Assembly: GCA_026770575.1 (NCBI GenBank)
Contig: MU657204.1
Span: forward strand, 313,512 to 344,890
Direction of reading: 5' to 3'
From: Pelagophyceae sp. CCMP2097
Taxonomy: Eukaryota > Sar > Pelagophyceae
DNA: 31,379 nt
The notes under the pieces are model-generated. The model saw only the letters and a program-made list of their open reading frames with translations. It did no database searches and was not told where the DNA came from. Below are positions 27,101-31,379 of this stretch, piece by piece. The translations under genes were made by a program, and so were the position numbers. Every line of letters starts with the position of its first letter. Within the stretch, counting starts at the first letter, position 1.

Positions 27101-29721
27101 GGGACCGTGGAGAGCCATTGCAAGTGACCGTCGCCTTGCAGGGGCCCGTCCCTCCGGGCTCTTCAAGGAGGATGGTCTTGCTCGAGCCTCGCACCCTACT
27201 CGCCCATACGGTATTCCATATGGCATATGGGGCCCATATGGGGGAGTAAGAATCGCACCCGCGCGGCGGCTCAGACGAAGAGGACCAAAACGCGACGGGC
27301 AAGGCGGCAATGTTTGTGGCAACGTCCCGTGGCAGCGACCCTGTGACAAGGTCCCGTGAAAACACCCCCGTGACACGGACCCCGTGACACGGACCCCGTG
27401 ACACGGACCCCGTGACACGGTCCCCGTGACAAGGACCCCGTGACAAGGACCCTGTGTGAAACGGTCCAAGTGGCCCCGTCCAAGAGGGGCCGTCCAGAGG
27501 GCCCGTTCAGAAGGACCTTCAAGAGGGGCCGTCCAGAGGGGCCGTCCAGAGAGACCGTTCAGGGGGACTGTCTAGAGGAGCATAGAGGGACCGTCCAGAG
27601 GGGCCATTCAAAGGGCCGGTCCATAGAGGAACCGTCCGATGGAGCAGTTCAAACGGACCGTTGGAGCAGTTCAAACGGACCATTCCGAGGAACCTCCAGA
27701 GCGGCCGTTCCAGAGGGGCCGCCCAGAGGGGCCCTCCAAATGGACTGCCCAGAGGGACTGTGTAGAGAGGGGCCGTCCAGAGGAGGCGTCCAGAGAGTCC
27801 GTCCAGAGAGATTGTCTCGAGGGACTGTCTCGAAGGGTCCAGATGGGCCGTCCCGAGGGGCCGTTCAAAAGGCCCGTCCAGAGGGCGTGTCCAGAGAGAC
27901 CGTGAAGAGAGACTGTCAGAGAGGGGTGCATAGGGGCCGTCCCTTTGGAGCCGACCAAATAGAGCGTCCAAATAGAGCGTCCAGAGGGGCCTCGTCGATG
28001 GACCGCCTCCTCGGGGCCGCCCTGTCTCGGGGCCGCCGAGCCGTTTCGAGGTCGCGTCCGGAGAGACCGTGCAGAGGGGCCGTCCGTTGGGACGTTGAAA
28101 TGGCGCAGTCTCGAGGGCCCTTGTGAGGTCCTTGCCAAGACGCTTTTCTTCCGAGCCGTGAAGGGCCTTATGCCTTCGGCACCTGCTTCGGGCCCTCTCA
28201 AGAGGCCGAAGCTTCAGGGCCGTGCATTCGGCCAGGCAAGTGGCCGCCAAAGAGGCCGCCAAAGAGGCCCTTGGGGCCCCTCCCTTGTGTTGCTTCGGAA
28301 CCGTGCCTGGCAAGAGGTCCCATTCAAAGAGGCCGAGGCCTCAATTCGGGCCCTCAATTTTGGGCGGGACCCGGCGGCTGTGATTCGACGTCCCCGTCGC
28401 CCAAAAGGCATCCCGTTCGGGGGCATCTGCCAGAGTCCGGCAGCTCGGACGATGCGAGCAGCCGTTTTCGGGGTGCAAGGTCCTCTGCCGTCGAGGATCG
28501 TTGCCGTCTCTCCCTTGAAAGACGCAGCATCGAACAGATCCTGAGCGCCAGCGTGAACCCTCGCACGGCCAAGTCGCACGCCGCCGCCGCGGCCGTGGCG
28601 GTGGCGGGCAGCTTTGCCTTTGTATAATCCGCCGGATTGATTTCATTAGACGCAAGTCGCGATTTCACGCCCGTCGCCGAATGGAGCGCGTGGACGATGG
28701 TCCGCCTCCACCCCGTCGCCAGCATCGCCAGGCACGGCCGCAGCGCGGCGGGGCCGGGGGCTCGGGCCACGAGTCTGAGGATGGCGAGAAGAATGAGAGG
28801 GCCCTCTGCTTCTCGGCGCTCTATGAAGCTCATTTGCAGCCTTTCCAAGAGGCAGGGTAAAACGCGCAAGAGACCGTGCGCGAGCGCCGGCGCCAGGCAG
28901 TCCAGCGTCTTCAGCGCGGGTCTTAAGAGGGAGCGGTGTTGCGAGGCGATGTTCCTATTCAGCGGATCTAAAGTCCATTGTAAATGCGCACTCGCGCTAT
29001 CTCGTGACAAATTCCCAACGAGCGCAATTGCCACGACGTGCACCCCGTCCAGAACGAGCGCGGCGGCGGCGGCGCCGTCGGCGTCGTCTTGCCCGGAGCT
29101 GAAGATCTTCGCGAAGAAGGATGTCACCGTCTGACCTGGCCGCTTCTGCACTCGTTTCGTCGGCGTACCGCGCTCATTCGGCGTACATCGGCCCTTCGGC
29201 GTACCACGGCCATTCGGCGTACCACGGTCCTTGGATTCCGGATTCGCGAGGCCGGCCCAGAGCGGGGCGATTGCGGCGGCGATGTTGGGGGCCTCTACTT
29301 CAATCGTGCTCCGTGCTAAAATGGACAGCAGGTGCGCGACGCAATGTAAGAGCCGATTTAAAGTCGCCGCTTCAAACCGCTCGAAGCGGCTCGAGGTGCG
29401 GTCGGGCGCTTCGCGGGTCTCGCGCGGGGTCGAGTCGCCCCGAGCTTGCGACGTGTGCGCTTCCTCCTGGAGATCTGCATTTTCCAGAGTCCTTGCCCGG
29501 GCTGAAGCAATTGGGTGCGCGTCGTCGGTCGGTTTCAACCCTGAATTCTTCTTCGACAAACCTGAGTTCTTCTTCAAAATCTGGAGGAGGCCTCTTAAAG
29601 CTCGTCGGAGGGGCGGCGCCGTTGGCGACAGTCTGGCGCAGATCTTGGCGACGGCGTCCAAGGCTTGGGCGCGGATGCGCGGCTCGCGCTCGACGACGTC
29701 GAGGAGGACGTCCAAAGCCGC
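21162..29721 (-). CDS. TOR: TOR kinase, central HEAT and N-terminal FAT exons (both ends missing)
   Basis: Minus-strand exons, 5' to 3': 29721-28524 (may hide an internal intron), 26731-26496, 25525-25277, 24988-24923, 23234-23163, 23075-22950, 21840-21696, 21415-21162; phases agree throughout and give about 781 residues. Recalled human mTOR aligns without gaps over key stretches: AEWLRRVGIELLRQSPSPHL (mTOR EWLRRLSLELLKDSSSPSL), AAAKLFRAAFVALW (MARDLFNAAFVSCW), and EANHLLGLADAAAGAL and DALLAYE near the end. Upstream HEAT helices also match (LDVLLDVVEREPRIRAQ; LKTLDCLAPALAHGLLRVLP; ALNAAMAAFGEYYKV). TOR is the PI3K-like kinase of TORC1/TORC2 that controls growth at lysosome- or vacuole-type membranes. 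Here the frame ends at a TAA (21162) after a duplicated IERAAHRE; the rest of FAT, FRB, kinase and FATC are absent. It is either a truncated gene or a contig misjoin. Earlier N-terminal exons must lie beyond the right edge. Confidence 0.8.
21842..22949 (-). repeat. TOR intron: CCGTCTCCGGGAC minisatellite
   Basis: A 1.1-kb intron. From about 21985 to 22500 it is a near-continuous array of 12-13-bp units CCGTCTCCGGGAC. Further right (22715-22830) are CCGTCTCCAGGACCTTTTT repeats and TCGAGGGACC units. The donor (GTCCAT, minus) is weak but phase-consistent. Confidence 0.8.
23235..24922 (-). repeat. TOR intron: composite repeats shared with AP1M intron 4
   Basis: A 1.7-kb intron. Blocks on the plus strand: a unique-looking element (23406-23610), GCCTCTTTCGCGGCCACTTG-type repeats (23650-23850), CCGTCCGAGNGAC words (23865-24060), GGGGCCGTCTCGAG array (24090-24320), then a second copy of the element (24332-24507). 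The same repeat types occur in AP1M intron 4. Confidence 0.8.
23406..24507. repeat. Dispersed element pair, ~180-200 bp each
   Basis: Copies at 23406-23610 and 24332-24507 share, in order, AGGAGC-GCGACGGG, ACCCGCGNGTCGG, TTTGNGCGTTTTGGCC, GAACCCGACCC, GACGGGTCGTTTGACAAACC and GGGTNNGGCACA. Copy 1 carries an internal duplication of GGTCGTTTGACAAACCC. Both are followed by GCCCCTGCAAGGC. Confidence 0.8.
24989..25276 (-). other. TOR intron: AT-rich island with an exon-like start
   Basis: A 288-bp intron of quite different composition. It has ATGAATTC/CATATGAA and CATTCATTCATT words and nested palindromes at 25108-25180. Similar AT-rich scraps (TTTATGAAT) occur at 21150-21163 and 21890-21915, next to other TOR exon edges. 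Its first 60 bases (minus strand) continue the exon's frame with WQRLKWELFRQST, resembling the following exon. Confidence 0.7.
25526..26495 (-). repeat. TOR intron: CTCGAGGACTCGGG minisatellite and 15-bp array
   Basis: A 970-bp intron. 25600-26000 is degenerate CTCGAGGACNCGGGNCG repetition, including GGGTCCCGTCGCTCGA in tandem. 26422-26481 is a clean 15-bp array, AAGTTTCCCAAAGGG, four copies, starting close to the donor of the preceding exon. Confidence 0.8.
26732..28523 (-). repeat. TOR intron: GAGGGGCCGTCCA and GTGACACGGACCCC arrays
   Basis: A 1.8-kb intron. 27370-27453 is six copies of the 14-bp unit GTGACACGGACCCC (variants AAGG). 27470-28080 is a long array of 12-15-bp AGAGGGGCCGTCC units. 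28090-28330 has GGCCGCCAAAGAGGCC words, the inverted form of those in AP1M intron 4. I see no coding exon within it. Confidence 0.8.
29156..29233. repeat. 18-bp repeat, 4 copies, inside the TOR HEAT exon
   Basis: Four 18-bp units (minus CGTGGTACGCCGAATGGC and variants) that would encode GTPNGR-like repeats in an otherwise helical region. It is either an in-frame expansion in a loop or part of an unrecognised short intron (GTACGC donor-like, GCGGCCAG acceptor-like). Confidence 0.85.
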
Positions 29722-29723
29722 CT

Positions 29724-31379
29724 AGAGTGGCGAGTGACGAGAACAACGGGGTCGATGAAGCTCTGTGGGGCTCTGCCGAGGCACCGGTGGCGCGGGCGCC
29801 TTTCCAAGACCTCGAGGGCGGCCTCGAGGATACGCCTCGAGGATACGCCGCCTCGACGGTCCGAAGCGACGGCCCGAAGCGACGGCCTGAAGAACGGTCC
29901 GAAGAGACGGCCTCGGGACAGTCCCAACAACGCCGTCCTTCAAACTCTTCTTGAGACAGCCCGAAGAGGCAGTCTCACGACGAGACGGAGCCCGGGTCAT
30001 CAAGACGGCCTCTTGACTGGCTCGAGGCGGCCTTGGAGACGGCCTTCGAGGCGGCCTTCGAGACGGTCCTGCAGGTGGCCCGAAGAGACGACGAGACGGT
30101 CCGAAGAGACGACTTCTCGGCGGTCCTCTTTGGGGCCGTTGAACTTTGGCCTCTTTGGCCGTTGAACTTCTCGGCGGTCCTCTCGACGGCCTCTCGACTG
30201 TCCTCGCGACGGCCCCAAGATGGCCCGAAGAGGCGGTTCTTGAGACGGCCCTCAAGGTGGCCCGAAGACCTTGCAACGGCCCTTGAAACGGCCCTCAAGG
30301 TGGCCCGGAATTCCTCAAGACGGACCCAATTCGAGGGCCCAATTCGAGGGCCCGTTTCGAGGGCCCGTTTCGAGGGCCCAATTCGAGGGCCCGTTTCCAC
30401 GGCCACGAGGCGGCCCGAAACGACGGCCTCTCGACGGCCCGAAAACGGCATCGAGGCGGCCCTTGGAGACGGTCTTGAGACCGCATCAAGACGTTGCTTT
30501 AAAAACGTGGCTCAAAAAGGTCCTCAAGAAAGTGCTCGAGGGGTCCTCGAGGTGGCCCTCGAGGTCGCCTTCGAGGCGGTCCTCGAAGCGGCCTCTGGGC
30601 GGGGCCCTCTCGAGAGCTTGTCCGACGGCCCTTGTCGACGGAATCCTCTAAGCGGCCTCTTTGACGGCTTTTGAGGCAGTCCGAGGAAAGTCTTGGAAAC
30701 GGCCTCAAGACGGACCCAAGACGGACCCGAGACGGCCTTGTATGTGGCCTCGAGACTGTCCTGAAGACGGGCTCTGACCGGCCTTTGCATCGTCTTCCAG
30801 AAACCCAGAGGCTTCTTTGAGGGCCCCCGGCCTCGAAACGGTCTAAACGGATGCCCTCGAGACCGTCTTCGGAATTTCGGCGAGCCGGTTTTGTTCGAGC
30901 GGTCCCGAAGACGGCCTCTTCGTTCTCGAGAAGGCCGAAGAGACGGACCCGAAGAGACGGCCCCGAGACGGAATCCGAGACGGCGGCCCTCGCAGACGGC
31001 CCTCGACAAGGCCCCGCAGACGGTTTTTTCGAAGACCGATTGTACGACGGAATCCGAGACGGCGGCCCTCGCAGACGGCCCCGAGACGGCCTCGCAACGG
31101 CTCCGAGGCAGTCAGAGGACCGAGTCTTCAAGGCGGCTCTCGAGACGGTCGAAGAGACGGACCCAAGGCGGACCCGAAGACGGGCTTTGGACGGCCCTCT
31201 GGATCATCTTCCAGACGGCGTCTGGGCGGCCTGAGGCAGTCCTGTTTGATGGCCCCGAAGAGGGCCCTCGGTCTCTTCGGCGGCCCGTTTATACGGTCTC
31301 GGGGCGTCCTTCTCGACGGTTCCGTTGAGGCGGTCCCAAAGACGGTTCCGTTGGGGCGGTCCCAAAGACGGTTCCGTTG
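29724..31379 (-). repeat. Repeat-filled region upstream of the TOR exon (probably an intron)
   Basis: From the acceptor CACTCTAG before 29721 to the window edge the sequence is an array of 10-16-bp units built on GAGACGGNCC, CTCGAGGCGG and GGCCCGAAGAGACGG. The last 60 bases contain a clean unit, GGCGGTCCCAAAGACGGTTC, in tandem. No exon is seen. Earlier TOR exons should lie beyond 31379. Confidence 0.75.

Noticed and set aside
27470..28313. Long open frames on both strands (up to 264 codons) in the GAGGGGCCGTCC array
   Set aside because: They are repeat translations: both strands and several frames are open at once, and the region is bounded by TOR exons in matching phase, so it is an intron.
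29724..31379. Several 100-280-codon frames at the right end
   Set aside because: All are translations of GAGACGGNCC-type repeats, with no domain and no codon preference.

Overview
This window is GC-rich nuclear DNA from a microbial eukaryote. The evidence is two housekeeping genes split by many GT-AG introns (17 exons in one, at least 8 in the other), eukaryote-only protein families (AP-1 mu adaptin, TOR kinase, MYND/RING/Sel1, BTB-kelch), no operons, and long repeat-filled introns. MYND-Sel1 and BTB-kelch proteins are plentiful in some GC-rich microalgae such as pelagophyte stramenopiles, but that placement is inference only. The scaffold contains a 415-base run of N (20224-20638).

Layout. 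At 1-705 (minus) lies the 5' part of an unrecognised gene with one clear intron. A BTB-kelch protein with five DPW motifs follows at 1725-3764 (plus). A possibly frameshifted basic ORF (4738-5117, minus) precedes a complete AP-1 clathrin adaptor mu gene at 5338-11968 (plus), whose 428-residue product can be read exon by exon. From 12 to 18.9 kb the DNA is mobile-element-like: tandem and inverted repeats, a BED-zinc-finger fragment flanked by short GTAARTTAC motifs, and a small LisH-like ORF inside a possible terminal-inverted-repeat unit. A MYND + RING + Sel1-repeat protein sits at 18939-19994 (minus). Beyond the gap, 21162-29721 (minus) carries exons of a TOR kinase gene covering central HEAT repeats and the first part of the FAT domain. 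The coding sequence then stops, and FRB, kinase and FATC are absent from the window.

The long introns of AP-1 mu and TOR are the most striking feature. They are packed with 10-17-bp GC-rich minisatellites. Each intron, or intron block, has its own homogenised unit, but the units look like variants of a few shared cores (GGRCCGTC, GGGACCTTGTCAC), and composite blocks recur between the two unrelated genes. Short introns of the same genes lack them. The arrays are stop-poor and give many long false ORFs on both strands.

Functionally, AP-1 mu (trans-Golgi/endosome clathrin sorting), TOR (growth control on endomembranes) and a kelch protein with adaptor-binding-type DPW motifs share a membrane-trafficking flavour, but the sequence does not show that they work together.
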